This document shows positions 18,008 to 28,392 of a stretch of DNA of 64,000 nt, piece by piece (within the stretch, counting starts at the first letter, position 1; every line of letters begins with the position of its first letter). The notes under the pieces were generated by a model. It saw only the letters and a program-made list of their open reading frames with translations, was not told the origin of the DNA and ran no database searches. The translations under genes were made by a program, and so were the position numbers. Source of the DNA: Thermoanaerobacter ethanolicus JW 200 (GTDB taxonomy: Bacteria > Bacillota > Thermoanaerobacteria > Thermoanaerobacterales > Thermoanaerobacteraceae); assembly GCF_003722315.1 (NCBI RefSeq), contig NZ_CP033580.1:867001-931000 (forward strand). Direction: 5' to 3'.

Positions 18008-18763
18008 GTGGTTTATTTTATTGGTGCAGGACCAGGTGACCCTGAACTTATAACATTAAAGGGGATGAAAATAATACAGGCTTGTGATGTCATCATATAC
18101 GCAGGGTCACTTGTCAATAAAGAGATATTGAAATACGCAAAACCAGAGGCTGAAATTTACGATAGCGCTTTAGTGAATCTTGATGAAATAATTGAGCTTA
18201 TGGTAAAATCTTATAATGAGGGGAAAGATGTAGCGAGAATACACACAGGAGACCCTGCTATTTACGGTGCCATACATGAACAGATTAGAAGGCTGGAAGA
18301 AGAAAATATAGATTATGAAGTAATTCCCGGTGTTAGTTCTTTTTTGGCAGCAGCGGCAGTTTTGAAAAAAGAGCTGACGATTCCTGAAATAACCCAGACG
18401 GTTATTATAACACGAATAGGCGGAAGGACAAAAGTACCTCCAAAAGAAGACTTAAAAGATTTATCCCGCCACAAAGCTACAATGGCGATATTTTTAAGCG
18501 TGCAGGACATTGACAAAGTTGTTTTAGAGTTGAAAGAGGGTTATGAAGAGACTACACCTGTATCAGTTGTGTACAAAGCTACTTGGGAAGACCAAGTGAT
18601 TGTTACAGGTACTCTCAATGACATTTCACAAAAGGTCAAATCAAAGGGAATAAATAAAACAGCCATGATACTTGTAGGAGATTTTTTAAAAGATGTAACG
18701 TCTTATTCAAAGCTTTATGATAAGGAATTTTCTCATAGCTTCAGGAAGAAGGAAGATTTATGA
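18008..18763 (+). CDS. cbiF: Cobalt-precorrin-4 C11-methyltransferase CbiF
   Basis: 251 residues, apparently complete. [19 protein letters not shown] carries the SAM-binding GxGPGD, followed by [22 protein letters not shown] and [13 protein letters not shown]. Starts with GTG 18008 two bases after the cbiL stop. It is the only intact ring-contraction-branch gene here and has no intact partners in the window. Confidence 0.93.
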   Translation: MVYFIGAGPGDPELITLKGMKIIQACDVIIYAGSLVNKEILKYAKPEAEIYDSALVNLDEIIELMVKSYNEGKDVARIHTGDPAIYGAIHEQIRRLEEENIDYEVIPGVSSFLAAAAVLKKELTIPEITQTVIITRIGGRTKVPPKEDLKDLSRHKATMAIFLSVQDIDKVVLELKEGYEETTPVSVVYKATWEDQVIVTGTLNDISQKVKSKGINKTAMILVGDFLKDVTSYSKLYDKEFSHSFRKKEDL

Positions 18764-19455
18764 GAATAGCGATAATCGCTCTTACAAAAAACGCATCAAA
18801 GTTGGCAAATGAGATTGGCCAAAAATTAAAAGGGGATGTGTATGTAAAAGAAAAATACACAATCCCTGAAGGCTACGCAATAGAAGGAGATTTTATAGAC
18901 TTTGTCCATAAAATATTCAGAAAATATCAAGGGTTGGTCTTTGCAATGGCTACAGGGATTGTGGTAAGGGCAATTGCAGGGGTTGTGAAGGATAAATTTA
19001 CTGACCCTGCTGTTGTGGTAGTAGACGAAAAGGGAAGTTTGCCATAAGCCTTTTGTCCGGACATGTGAGAGGTGCAAACAGGCTTGCGCTCAAAGTGGCT
19101 TCTATAATTGGAGCGCAGCCTGTCATAACAACTGCAACAGATGTAGAGGGAGTCATATCCCTTGACGTTATTGCTAAGGACTACGGGTACCAAATTGAAA
19201 ATAAAGAAGATTTAAAAAAAGGTTAGCGCCGCCTTTGTAAATGGAGAAAATGTACGTTTTATCCTTGATGAAGATGTAGAGAAAATACCTTTGCTAAAAG
19301 ATTATGTAAAAAACGAAGATGACCGTCAAGTTGACGCTTTTGTTTACATAACTGACAAAGAAATAAAAAAACCGTTAGAAAAACCTTATGTCATATTAAG
19401 GCCTAAAAATATAGTTATTGGTTTAGGATGCAAAAAAGGAATAGCTTTTGAGAAT
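18760..19455 (+). pseudogene. cbiG: Cobalt-precorrin-5A hydrolase CbiG, frameshifted and truncated
   Basis: N-terminal [20 protein letters not shown] is followed by VFAMATGIVVRAIAG, then a one-base loss near 19033 (KGSLP-stop instead of KGKFAISLLSGHVRGANRL). A one-base gain near 19222 follows. The frame is then readable again to RPKNIVIGLGCKKGI near 19440, where the CbiG C-terminal domain breaks off and CbiJ sequence begins. Three lesions in 700 bases argue for a genuine pseudogene. Confidence 0.85.
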
Positions 19456-20101
19456 TTGTTCCTCTTAGTGGGGGAATTAAAGTTCACAAAGGGGCACTGG
19501 ATGAACTAAGCCTCATTGATTTTATTTATAAAAACAACATAGACATTGTAGTTGATGCAACGCATCTTTTTGCAAAAGATATAAGCATAAATGCTATAAA
19601 TGCCTATAACAAAACTGGCATCAAGTATATAAGGTATGAAAGAAAAAACCTATATTACTACAATGCCATTGTAGTTGAAAGTTTTGAAGAGGCAGCAGAA
19701 GAAAATACGGCAGCATTTTTTTGACTGTAGGTAGTAAAAACCTCGAAAAATTTAGGGTTCTCTGGGAAATAGGAAAAAAGGTGACGGCAAGAGTGCTTCC
19801 TTTAAGTAGCGTCATAAAAAAGTGTGAAGATTTGGGATTAAAACCCAAAGATATAATAGCGATGGAAGGCCCTTTTACCAAAGAGCTTAATTATCAAATG
19901 TTTAAAGAAAGAAATGCGGAAGTGGTTGTGGCAAAAGAAAGTGGCATTGTGGAAGGAGTATTAGAAAAATTTGAAGCTGCTAAAATGCTGGGTATTCCTG
20001 TAATTTTAATAAAAAGGCCTGATATAAATTATCCTGTTGTAGTAACAGATGTTGATAGTCTCATAAATGAGGTGACAAAAAGTGGACATAAACAATATTA
20101 A
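19456..20101 (+). pseudogene. cbiJ: Cobalt-precorrin-6A reductase CbiJ, N-terminus deleted and frameshifted
   Basis: VHKGALDELSLIDFIYKNNI, then DATHLFAKDISINAINAY (family DATHPFA, Pro changed to Leu), then YIRYERKN is CbiJ. A frameshift in the T run near 19720 separates it from the intact C-terminal part TVGSKNLEKFRV...AMEGPFTKELN (19721-20101). The N-terminal NADH-binding start and the whole of cbiH, which usually lies between cbiG and cbiJ in such clusters, are absent. It overlaps the hemA start. Confidence 0.83.
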
Positions 20102-21269
20102 AATGGTGGGAGTAGATAAGGATACTCCTTTAGAATTGAGAGAAAAAGTTTCTTTTAAAGATATTGGAGAGGCATTAATAAAATTAAAAGAGTTGGGACT
20201 GGAGGAGGTTGTAATACTTTCCACCTGTCACAGAAGTGAAATTTACTTCTATTCACAAAAAATATCCACGGATGAAGTAAAAGATTTTTTCATAAATTAC
20301 TTTGGCTTAAAAGAAGATTTCATAAAATATTTAAGGCAAATTTACGGACTTGATGCAGTGGAACACATTTTTAGAGTTGCCTGTGGACTTGAATCTATGG
20401 TAGTAGGTGAAGACCAAATATTGTCACAGGTGAAGGAGGCTATAGATACCGCACAGACTTTCAACTCTTCCGGAAAGATACTTTTTAAACTCTTTAGAGA
20501 TGCAGTAACTCTTGGGAAAAAAGCTCGTACAGATACGGGTATAAAAGATCTGGCTTTGTCTATAAGCTATATTGCAGTTAAATTTGTTCAAGAAGTATTT
20601 GAGGATATAAAAGGCAAAAAGGCTTTTGTGATAGGTCTTGGCGAGATGGGGCAAAATGCTATGAAAAATCTCATAGATAAGGGTGCTGATGTATTTGTTA
20701 CAAACAGGACTTTTTCAAAAACCATCCAATTAAAGGAGCAAATTCCAGAGATACATGTTGTGCCTTATGAACAAAAATATCTTTACATTGCCAGTAGTGA
20801 TATTGTAATAAGTGCCACAAATGCTCCTCATTATACGATAAGTTATGAAAAGTTCAAAGAAGTTTACAATGGAAGAAAAATTTGCATGGTAGATATAGCT
20901 CTTCCTAGGGATATAGACCCAAGAATAGGACAAATAGAAGGGGTAAGTCTTTATACTATTGACGATTTAAAAAAGACAGCGGAGGAAAACAAAAAAGAGA
21001 GGCTTTTACTCATTCCCGTTATTGAAAAAATGGTGAAAGAGGAAGTGGATAAATTTGAAAAATGGTACAAAACACTTGAAATAGAGCCTTATATAAAAGA
21101 AGTAAGTAGATATGCCAATGAAGTTTATAACACAGAATTTCAAAGAATTGTAAATAAATTGACTGACGTATCTGAAAAAGACAAGGAAAATATAAAAATC
21201 GCTTTAAAAAGAGTTGCAAATAAAATGGCTAATAAAATGATAACGTACCTTAAAGAAAACGCCTATTAG
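20082..21269 (+). CDS. hemA: Glutamyl-tRNA reductase HemA
   Basis: 395 residues; first step of C5-pathway tetrapyrrole synthesis. Active-site Cys in VVILSTCHRSEIY, then EHIFRVACGLESMVVGEDQI, and an NADPH-binding VIGLGEMGQNA. The GTG start at 20082 lies inside the cbiJ remnant after GAGGTG. The N-terminus MVGVDKDTPLELREK fits the family with the Ile-Lys prefix. Followed directly by hemC. Confidence 0.94.
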   Translation: MDINNIKMVGVDKDTPLELREKVSFKDIGEALIKLKELGLEEVVILSTCHRSEIYFYSQKISTDEVKDFFINYFGLKEDFIKYLRQIYGLDAVEHIFRVACGLESMVVGEDQILSQVKEAIDTAQTFNSSGKILFKLFRDAVTLGKKARTDTGIKDLALSISYIAVKFVQEVFEDIKGKKAFVIGLGEMGQNAMKNLIDKGADVFVTNRTFSKTIQLKEQIPEIHVVPYEQKYLYIASSDIVISATNAPHYTISYEKFKEVYNGRKICMVDIALPRDIDPRIGQIEGVSLYTIDDLKKTAEENKKERLLLIPVIEKMVKEEVDKFEKWYKTLEIEPYIKEVSRYANEVYNTEFQRIVNKLTDVSEKDKENIKIALKRVANKMANKMITYLKENAY

Positions 21270-21284
21270 AATCTGGAGGTAAAG

Positions 21285-22184
21285 ATGAAAAAAGTTATAA
21301 AAGTCGGCACAAGGTCAAGTGAATTGGCTTTAAAGCAAACTGCAATGGTTATAAATGAAATAAAAAAGTTTAGGCAGGATTTTGAATTTGAAATAGTAAA
21401 GATAACCACACAAGGGGATGCATTAATTGACAAACCTGTTAGTGAAATAGGGGGAAAAGGGGTTTTTGTAAAAGAAATAGAAAGTGCATTGCTCAAAGGC
21501 GAAATTGACATGGCAGTCCACAGCATGAAGGACATGCCTTATGAAATACCTAAAGGGCTCAAACTCATGGCAGTTTTAAAAAGAGAAGACCCAAAGGATG
21601 TGTTTGTTTCAAGAGATGGTACGCAATTTATGGATTTAAAAGAAGGGGCTAAAATTGGGACCAGCAGTTTAAGAAGGCAAGTGCAGCTTAAAGCTTTAAA
21701 GCCAGACATACAGATTGTTCCAATAAGAGGTAATGTGAGGACGAGGCTCAAAAAAATGGAAGAACTAAACCTTGACGGCATTGTTTTGTCAGCGGCGGGT
21801 TTGCACAGGTTAGGATTGGAGAATATTATTACTGAGTATTTTCCACCTGATGTAGTTGTACCAGCACCTTGTCAGGGAATTCTTTCAGTAGAAATTGCAG
21901 AAAGTTTTGATAATATATTTCAAGAGTTTTATCCCTACATTGTTGATAGAAAAACATTTTTTGAGGCTTCTGTTGAAAGGGAACTTCTAAAAGCCTTTGG
22001 AGTTAATTGTAGACAGCCTTTTGGTGCCTATGCCCAATACAGAAAAGAGGAAGACGAAGAAAAAATAAACATAAAAGTTGCTTATCAAAAAGAGAATAAG
22101 CTTTTAAAAAGTGAAGCGACTGGCTTAATTGAAGAAACCGATAAAATGATAGAAAAGCTTATTGAAGAATTTGGAGGTATATGA
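21285..22184 (+). CDS. hemC: Porphobilinogen deaminase HemC
   Basis: 299 residues. GTRSSELALKQT, GGKGVFVKEIE, AVHSMKDMP, GTSSLRRQ and the dipyrromethane-cofactor cysteine in FGVNCRQPFGAY are all present. ATG follows TGGAGG. Its end overlaps the next start (ATGATG), suggesting coupling. Confidence 0.96.
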   Translation: MKKVIKVGTRSSELALKQTAMVINEIKKFRQDFEFEIVKITTQGDALIDKPVSEIGGKGVFVKEIESALLKGEIDMAVHSMKDMPYEIPKGLKLMAVLKREDPKDVFVSRDGTQFMDLKEGAKIGTSSLRRQVQLKALKPDIQIVPIRGNVRTRLKKMEELNLDGIVLSAAGLHRLGLENIITEYFPPDVVVPAPCQGILSVEIAESFDNIFQEFYPYIVDRKTFFEASVERELLKAFGVNCRQPFGAYAQYRKEEDEEKINIKVAYQKENKLLKSEATGLIEETDKMIEKLIEEFGGI

Positions 22185-23677
22185 TGTCAGGGATTGTATA
22201 TTTGATCGGAGCAGGACCTGGAGATATTGGGCTTTTAACATTGAGAGCAGTCGAACTAATAAAAAATGCAGATGTGCTGGTGTATGATAGGCTCATTAAT
22301 GAAGATATTTTAAAAATGGCAAAAAAGGATGCAGAGCTTATTGATGTTGGGAAGTTTCCGGATAATCACAAAGTACCTCAAAGTAAAATAAACGAAATAA
22401 TTGCGGAAAAGGCCCTTTCTGGCAAAAAAGTAGCGAGAATTAAAGGAGGAGACCCATTTGTATTCGGAAGAGGTGGCGAAGAGGCCGAATATCTTTCACA
22501 AAAAAGAATACCTTATGAGGTAGTGCCAGGCATAACATCTGCAGTGGCTGTCCTATCCTATGCAGGAATTCCTGTAACTCATAGAGATTTAAGCTCTTCA
22601 TTTCACGTAATAACGGGTCATGAATGGGAAGGGAAAGATAAAAACCTCGATTGGGAGGTTATATCAAAACTCAAGGGGACACTTGTATTTCTCATGGGGA
22701 TAAAAAATATAGAAAAAATTGTGCAAAAACTTCTCAATTACGGCAAAGATCCTCATACACCAGCAGCAGTAGTAATGGAAGGCACTACTCCAAAGCAAAA
22801 AGTTGTAACTGGGAAACTCATTGATATTCCAAGTCTCGTCCGAAAAGAAGGAATAAAAAATCCGGGAGTTTTTGCTGTAGGAGATGTTGTGGCATTAAGG
22901 GATAGATTAAAATGGTACGAAAACAAAAAGCTTTTTGGAAAAAGGATTTTGCTTACAAGGACCTATGAACAGTCACAGCAGATGAAAAAAATTTTGAGTG
23001 AAGAGGGAGCAGATGTTGTTGTTTGTCCTACTATTAAAATCACGCCGTTTTTAGATAATATAGTAAAGTTTTTAGAAGAAATACATAAATTCGATTATGC
23101 TGTATTTACAAGTGTAAATGGCGTTTGGAGTTTTATTGAAGCTTCCCGAGAAAAAAGGTTTGATTTAAGAAATTTAAGTATTAAAGTAGTAGCGATAGGA
23201 AGTAAGACTGCGGAAGCTTTAGAAAATATTTTTATATATCCAGATATAATTCCTGAGGAGTACACCTCATACTCTTTAGCAAATGCACTTAAAAAACATG
23301 TTGAAGGAAAAAACATAGCGCTTTTGACTTCTCAGATAGGCGGGGATATATTAATGGAAAGTCTAGAAAATTGTGCTAACGTACAAAAAATTGTCGCATA
23401 TAAAAATGAACCAAATTATGAAATAAAGGGAAATCTTATAAGTAAACTCCGCAAAGGAATAGATATTGCTGTATTTACAAGTTCCTCTACTTTTAATTAT
23501 ATGCATCAATTAATAGGAGACGAAATAAATCTTCTAAAAAACTCTAAAATAGCTGCAATAGGACCTGTAACAAAGAAAGCTATAGAGGATAAAGGATTTA
23601 ATGTAGACATAATGCCAAGTGAATACACAACGGAAAAACTTATTGAAGAAATATTAAAAAACTATCAAAACCAATAG
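22181..23677 (+). CDS. cobA-hemD: Uroporphyrinogen-III C-methyltransferase / uroporphyrinogen-III synthase fusion (CobA-HemD)
   Basis: 498 residues with two domains. Residues about 1-245 are the SAM-dependent SUMT ([48 protein letters not shown]). Residues about 250-498 are HemD ([39 protein letters not shown]). It makes uroporphyrinogen III and then precorrin-2, the branch point to siroheme and cobalamin. The fusion is common in clostridia and related Firmicutes. Confidence 0.95.
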   Translation: MMSGIVYLIGAGPGDIGLLTLRAVELIKNADVLVYDRLINEDILKMAKKDAELIDVGKFPDNHKVPQSKINEIIAEKALSGKKVARIKGGDPFVFGRGGEEAEYLSQKRIPYEVVPGITSAVAVLSYAGIPVTHRDLSSSFHVITGHEWEGKDKNLDWEVISKLKGTLVFLMGIKNIEKIVQKLLNYGKDPHTPAAVVMEGTTPKQKVVTGKLIDIPSLVRKEGIKNPGVFAVGDVVALRDRLKWYENKKLFGKRILLTRTYEQSQQMKKILSEEGADVVVCPTIKITPFLDNIVKFLEEIHKFDYAVFTSVNGVWSFIEASREKRFDLRNLSIKVVAIGSKTAEALENIFIYPDIIPEEYTSYSLANALKKHVEGKNIALLTSQIGGDILMESLENCANVQKIVAYKNEPNYEIKGNLISKLRKGIDIAVFTSSSTFNYMHQLIGDEINLLKNSKIAAIGPVTKKAIEDKGFNVDIMPSEYTTEKLIEEILKNYQNQ

Positions 23678-23691
23678 AAAGAGGAGATAAA

Positions 23692-24666
23692 ATGGATTTG
23701 GTAAAAAGGCCAAGAAGGCTTAGGATGAACAGCATTTTAAGGGATATGATAAGAGAAACTTCTTTAGATGTAGGTGACCTTATATATCCTCTTTTTGTTG
23801 TGCCAGGAGATAATATAAAAGAAGAGATAGATTCAATGCCGGGTGTTTACCATTTTTCTATAGATTTGCTTATAGAAGAAGTTAAAGAAGTGCGTGACGT
23901 TGGAATTCCTGCTATTTTACTTTTTGGTGTGCCTTCATATAAAGATGAATTGGGGTCAGAGGCTTACAGCGAGGAAGGTATCGTTCAAAAAGCCGTAAGA
24001 GAAATAAAAGAAAAAGTGCCAGAAATTGTAGTAATAACAGATGTATGTATGTGTGGGTATACAATTCATGGACACTGTGGCATTGTTGAAAATGGCCAAG
24101 TTCTAAATGACAAAACAGTGGACTACATTGCTAAAATAGCCTTGTCCCATGTTGAGGCAGGGGCGGATATTGTAGCGCCTTCTGACATGATGGATGGAAG
24201 AGTAGCTGCCATAAGAAAGCTTTTAGATAGTAAAGGATTTGTAAATACACCTATTATGGCTTACAGTGCTAAATACGCTTCCTCTTTTTATGGACCTTTT
24301 AGAGAAGCAGCCCATTCTGCTCCACAATTTGGCGACAGAAAGTCTTATCAAATGGACTATGGAAACTCCAATGAAGCCTTAAGAGAAATAGCTCTTGACA
24401 TTGAAGAAGGAGCAGATATTGTCATGGTAAAGCCGGCACTTTCTTATCTTGACATTATAAGGCGGGTAAAGGATAATTTCAACATTCCTATTGCTGCTTA
24501 TAATGTAAGTGGAGAATATTCAATGGTAAAGGCGGCAGCTAAGATGGGTTGGATTGATGAAAAATCTACAGTCTTAGAAATACTCACTTCAATTAAAAGA
24601 GCAGGGGCAGACATAGTTATAACCTACTTTGCAAAGGATGTTGCAAAATGGCTTATTACCCTGTAA
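23692..24666 (+). CDS. hemB: Porphobilinogen synthase HemB
   Basis: 324 residues. Catalytic lysines in [18 protein letters not shown] and [11 protein letters not shown]; zinc-type cysteines in [19 protein letters not shown] follows GAGGAG. The last 19 bases overlap the next gene. Confidence 0.96.
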   Translation: MDLVKRPRRLRMNSILRDMIRETSLDVGDLIYPLFVVPGDNIKEEIDSMPGVYHFSIDLLIEEVKEVRDVGIPAILLFGVPSYKDELGSEAYSEEGIVQKAVREIKEKVPEIVVITDVCMCGYTIHGHCGIVENGQVLNDKTVDYIAKIALSHVEAGADIVAPSDMMDGRVAAIRKLLDSKGFVNTPIMAYSAKYASSFYGPFREAAHSAPQFGDRKSYQMDYGNSNEALREIALDIEEGADIVMVKPALSYLDIIRRVKDNFNIPIAAYNVSGEYSMVKAAAKMGWIDEKSTVLEILTSIKRAGADIVITYFAKDVAKWLITL

Positions 24667-25220
24667 TGCTTAATATAAAAAACAAAAAATGCCTTGTTGT
24701 AGGTGGTGGCAAAGTTGCTCTTAGAAAAATTTTATCTCTTGTTGAAGGAGAAGCTTTAGTTACTGCCATTTCTCCTTCTTTTGATGAAGGAATAATTGAG
24801 CTTGCAGCAAAAGAAAAAGTGGAACTTATAAGACGTGAGTATCAACAAGGGGATGTAAGGGGATTTTGTGTTGCGATTGCTGCTACAGATGATGAGAAGG
24901 TAAATAAACTTGTGGCGTCAGATGGAGAAAAATACAATGTGCTTGTAAATGTGGTTGATGATAAAGACCTTTCTTCTTTTATTGTACCTGCCATTGTAAA
25001 AAGGGGAGACTTAATTATTTCTATATCTACAAGTGGCAAAAGTCCACTTCTTTCGAGAATGATAAAAGAAAAATTGGAGTCAATTTTCAATGATGACTAT
25101 GAAAAACTATTACAAAAACTATATCAGAAGAGGATGGAATTAAAGGAAAAAGATTTTGCTGAAGAAGAGAAAATGGCTATTTACAGAAAAATTATTGAAA
25201 AAAGCGGGCTGTTAAAATAA
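24648..25220 (+). CDS. Precorrin-2 dehydrogenase / sirohydrochlorin ferrochelatase-like protein (CysG N-terminal type)
   Basis: 190 residues, N-terminal [27 protein letters not shown] is the NAD-binding start of the SirC/CysG-N/Met8 family, then [27 protein letters not shown]. Oxidises precorrin-2 to sirohydrochlorin, needed for siroheme and for the anaerobic B12 route. With the ring genes decayed, siroheme is the likely use. It overlaps hemB. Confidence 0.9.
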   Translation: MAYYPVMLNIKNKKCLVVGGGKVALRKILSLVEGEALVTAISPSFDEGIIELAAKEKVELIRREYQQGDVRGFCVAIAATDDEKVNKLVASDGEKYNVLVNVVDDKDLSSFIVPAIVKRGDLIISISTSGKSPLLSRMIKEKLESIFNDDYEKLLQKLYQKRMELKEKDFAEEEKMAIYRKIIEKSGLLK

Positions 25221-25613
25221 TTTTACGTTAAGCCTTGAGAAATGTTTTTTATCAAAAGTAAATACTTTTTTGTCTCCTGAATTTATCGCATGGGCAGCTA
25301 TATACGCATCAATAAAATCAACATTATTTTCTTTATAGCTGTTTAGAGATAGAATTAATGTGTCCCGTTCTTCTGCTTCCACAGCTTCAGAACATATAAA
25401 GGTAATAAGCGTATCAGATATTTGATCCTTTGATATCTTGTAGAAAGACTCAAGTGTCCATACTACTTCTGCAATAGTGAGAGGAGATACGAGAAGTTTT
25501 AATTCTCCGCTGTCCGCTTTTTTCATAATTTCATACGCTTTTGCATAAAATTCTTCATTGTCCTTTAAAAGGTATCTCAAAATGACATTGGCGTCAATCC
25601 ATATTTTCTCCAT
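25212..25613 (-). CDS. PIN-domain ribonuclease toxin (VapC-like)
   Basis: 133 residues. PIN acidic residues: IDANVILRYLL (Asp 7), LTIAEVVWTLE (Glu), NVDFIDAYIAAHA (Asp) and VFTFDKKHFSRL (Asp). Antisense to the flanking hem genes and overlapping the AbrB-type partner upstream. Toxin role inferred from family and pairing. Confidence 0.87.
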   Translation of the reverse strand: MEKIWIDANVILRYLLKDNEEFYAKAYEIMKKADSGELKLLVSPLTIAEVVWTLESFYKISKDQISDTLITFICSEAVEAEERDTLILSLNSYKENNVDFIDAYIAAHAINSGDKKVFTFDKKHFSRLNVKLF

Positions 25614-25878
25614 TGTTATTTCTCCTTACTCTTTTATTTACCCAAATTTCTTTTGTATTTTCTGTTTCTTCATCAATGCTTTTGAATTTTACTTGAGATT
25701 TTAACGTTCCACCTAATTGTGAAAGTTTTTTCTTTTTTATTAATTTCAACACTATTTCTTTGTTGTCTTGTACTATAAAGATGACGTTATCTCCTATATC
25801 AGCGCCAATTGCTTTTCTGATTTCTGCAGGCAATTGAATTTGCCCTTTGCCTGTAATTGTAGACGTAGCATGTATCAT
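25594..25878 (-). CDS. AbrB/SpoVT-type antitoxin
   Basis: 94 residues. The N-terminal swapped-hairpin domain reads STITGKGQIQLPAEIRKAIGADIGDNV, typical of AbrB/MazE antitoxins. The C-terminal half is basic and would contact the PIN toxin. GGAGGTG precedes the start, with TATAAT about 45 bases upstream on the minus strand. Overlaps the toxin gene by 20 bases. Confidence 0.88.
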   Translation of the reverse strand: MIHATSTITGKGQIQLPAEIRKAIGADIGDNVIFIVQDNKEIVLKLIKKKKLSQLGGTLKSQVKFKSIDEETENTKEIWVNKRVRRNNNGENMD

Positions 25879-26000
25879 TTTTTCACCTCCACATATCTTT
25901 TACTTAGATTATAATACATGATTTATTATTTTTCAATTACTTATGATTTATTCATGAAATTTAAACAGAGAATGATAAAAATTTAGGAAGAGGTGATTCT

Positions 26001-27290
26001 GTGAAAACTGATAAATCGCAAAAGCTTTTTGAAAAGGCTAAAAAACTTATGCCGGGTGGTGTCAATAGCCCTGTAAGGGCTTTTAAATCAGTAGGAGCTA
26101 CTCCTGTTTTTATAAAAAAGGGGCAAGGAAGTCATATTTGGGATGAAGATGGCAATGAATACATAGACTACGTTCTTTCATGGGGACCGCTAATACTTGG
26201 GCATTCACATCCACAGGTGGTAGAAGCTATTAAAAAGCAGGCACAACTTGGGACCAGTTTTGGAGCCTGCACAGAGTTAGAAGTTAAGATGGCAGAAAAA
26301 GTAATTGAGGCTGTTCCATCTGTAGAAGTTGTCAGAATGGTAAATTCAGGCACAGAAGCCACTATGAGTGCTATAAGATTGGCAAGGGGATATACGGGCA
26401 GAGACATCATTGTAAAATTTGAAGGATGTTATCACGGACATTCTGACAGCTTACTTATAAAAGCAGGCTCAGGGGCACTTACTTTTGGAATGCCTGATTC
26501 AAAGGGCGTGACAAAAGAGGTAGCAAAAAACACAATTATAGCGAGATACAATGACATCAAAATGGTAGAAGATATTTTTAAAGTTTATGGTGAAAATATC
26601 GCTGGTGTCATTGTAGAACCTGTTGCCGGAAACATGGGTACTGTTTTGCCTGATGAAGAGTTTTTAAAGGGATTGAGAGAGATTACTACAAAGTATAAAT
26701 CACTTTTAATTTTTGATGAAGTGATGACAGGTTTTAGAGTGTCTTATTCAGGGGCACAAGGACTTTACAACATTATGCCTGATATTACTACGCTTGGTAA
26801 AATTATTGGTGGAGGTCTTCCTGTTGGTGCCTATGGAGGAAGAGAAGAGATTATGAGAATGGTTTCTCCTGATGGACCGGTGTATCAAGCAGGGACTTTG
26901 TCTGGCAATCCTCTAGCAATGATAGCAGGCTTTGAGACTTTAAAAATATTATCTGAAACTTCCGATATTTATGAAGAGTTAGACAAGAAAGCAGAAAAAT
27001 TGTGTAAAGGGCTAAAAGAAAGCATGGTTCAAAATGGAATTGATGTTACAATAAATAGAATAGGCAGCATGATGTGCATGTTTTTTAATAAACACGAAGT
27101 AAAAGACTATGAGTCTGCGCTAAAATCAAATACTACTTTGTACGCTAAATATTTTAGAGAGATGCTTAAAAGGGGAATATACATGCCGCCTTCGCAATTT
27201 GAAACCTTCTTTTTGTCAACTGCTCACACAGATGAAGACATTGAAAAAACGATTGAAACAAGTTTTGAAGTGGCGAAAATTATAAGTTAG
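26001..27290 (+). CDS. hemL: Glutamate-1-semialdehyde 2,1-aminomutase HemL
   Basis: 429 residues, PLP enzyme completing 5-aminolevulinate synthesis with Hem[36 protein letters not shown] and the PLP lysine in [17 protein letters not shown] are visible. Starts with GTG 26001 after AGAGGTG. Separated from the rest of the hem genes by the PIN/AbrB pair, so it may have its own promoter. Confidence 0.95.
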   Translation: MKTDKSQKLFEKAKKLMPGGVNSPVRAFKSVGATPVFIKKGQGSHIWDEDGNEYIDYVLSWGPLILGHSHPQVVEAIKKQAQLGTSFGACTELEVKMAEKVIEAVPSVEVVRMVNSGTEATMSAIRLARGYTGRDIIVKFEGCYHGHSDSLLIKAGSGALTFGMPDSKGVTKEVAKNTIIARYNDIKMVEDIFKVYGENIAGVIVEPVAGNMGTVLPDEEFLKGLREITTKYKSLLIFDEVMTGFRVSYSGAQGLYNIMPDITTLGKIIGGGLPVGAYGGREEIMRMVSPDGPVYQAGTLSGNPLAMIAGFETLKILSETSDIYEELDKKAEKLCKGLKESMVQNGIDVTINRIGSMMCMFFNKHEVKDYESALKSNTTLYAKYFREMLKRGIYMPPSQFETFFLSTAHTDEDIEKTIETSFEVAKIIS

Positions 27291-27329
27291 CAATTAGAAT
27301 AAAGGCATCTTCACATTTATTGACAACTA

Positions 27330-27560
27330 TTTGCAAAATGCTCGCTCTCAGACTCCGGCGGGGTTCCGGCCACATTCGACATCCTTGTCTCAGGTGGCCG
27401 CTTCCGCCATCCGTGGCTCCAGCCTCGCCTACGTCTTTCGAGCTTGCTAAGTTTCCCGGCACTCAAGTAAGTATGATTGTTTTTCTATTTTTGCTTTATA
27501 AACTTTCTTACTTGAGTGCCGGGCTGCTTTGTCGCGAGTCGCATTACTTCACAAAATGCC
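27330..27560. repeat. GC-rich intergenic palindromic module
   Basis: In an AT-rich genome this stretch is strikingly GC-rich. It holds a perfect 17-base inverted repeat, CCCGGCACTCAAGTAAG (27455-27471) and CTTACTTGAGTGCCGGG (27507-27523), 35 bases apart. An imperfect pair lies upstream (GGCGGGGTTCCGGCCAC near 27357 against GTGGCCGCTTCCGCC near 27393). No gene was recognised on either strand. It may be a MITE-like or structured intergenic repeat. Confidence 0.6.
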
Positions 27561-27584
27561 AATCTTGCAAAATAGTTTGTTTAC

Positions 27585-27620
27585 AGTTTTAAGCTGCTGA
27601 AAACTCAGCAGCTTAAAACT
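27585..27620. terminator. Bidirectional terminator between hemL and the slipin gene
   Basis: AGTTTTAAGCTGCTG and CAGCAGCTTAAAACT form a 15-bp stem around AAAACT. The A/T-rich ends suit termination in both directions, and it lies between convergent genes. Confidence 0.85.
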
Positions 27621-28392
27621 ATTCATTTTTACTTTCTTTTTGTCCTTGAGGGAAAAATTGCTGAAAAATATCTAAAGACATTGGGAAAACTACTATGTTT
27701 GACCTGTCATTAGCTATTTCTCTTAAAGTTTGAAGATACCTAAGTTGCAGAGAAACGGGTTGTGAGGCTATGATGCGGGCAGCTTCAGCAAGTTTTGCCG
27801 CTGCTTGATATTCTCCATCAGCATTTATAATTTTAGCACGGCGTTCCCTTTCTGCTTCTGCTTGTGCTGCCATGGCCCTTTGCATGCTTTGTGGTAGTTC
27901 TACATCCCTTATTTCCACAAGATTCACTTTTACTCCCCATGGCTCTGTTCCCTCATCTATAATCTCGCGAAGCCTCTTGTTTATTTCTTCTCTGTGAGAT
28001 AATAATTCGTCTAAGTCAGACTGACCTAAAACGCTTCTTAGTGTAGTTTGTGCCAGCTGAGATGTTGCTCTTATGTGGTCTAAAACTTTTATAACAGCGT
28101 TGGCAGGGTCTATTACTCTGAAGTATACTACTGCATTTACTTTAACAGTAACGTTGTCTCTTGTAATTGCCTCTTGTGTTGGTACTTCCATTGTTATGAC
28201 TCTCAAATCTACTTTTTGCATTCTCTCTATTATAGGAATCAAGAAAAATATTCCTGGTCCTCTTACACCTACGTAGCGCCCGAGACGAAAAATTACGCCC
28301 CTTTCGTATTCCTGTACTATTCTAATGGATGCGGAAATTAAACTTATAAGGATTATTAATAAGGTGAATAGAAATGCAAAACTCTCAATCAT
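27619..28392 (-). CDS. Slipin / stomatin-like SPFH membrane protein
   Basis: 257 residues. One N-terminal membrane segment, then the SPFH domain ([39 protein letters not shown]) and a coiled-coil tail rich in Ala/Glu ([26 protein letters not shown]). Paired with an NfeD protease upstream, overlapping by 8 bases. In other species the pair organises membrane microdomains. Confidence 0.92.
   Translation of the reverse strand: MIESFAFLFTLLIILISLISASIRIVQEYERGVIFRLGRYVGVRGPGIFFLIPIIERMQKVDLRVITMEVPTQEAITRDNVTVKVNAVVYFRVIDPANAVIKVLDHIRATSQLAQTTLRSVLGQSDLDELLSHREEINKRLREIIDEGTEPWGVKVNLVEIRDVELPQSMQRAMAAQAEAERERRAKIINADGEYQAAAKLAEAARIIASQPVSLQLRYLQTLREIANDRSNIVVFPMSLDIFQQFFPQGQKESKNE

Noticed and set aside
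17098-20101. All cobalamin-gene lesions as sequencing errors
   Set aside because: Single-base indels in homopolymers could be errors, but the cbiX-cbiL and cbiG-cbiJ fusions lack large blocks of sequence and cannot be.
27455-27523. The 17-base inverted repeat as a rho-independent terminator of hemL
   Set aside because: The 35-base loop and lack of a T run make it a poor terminator, and a good one lies at 27585-27620.
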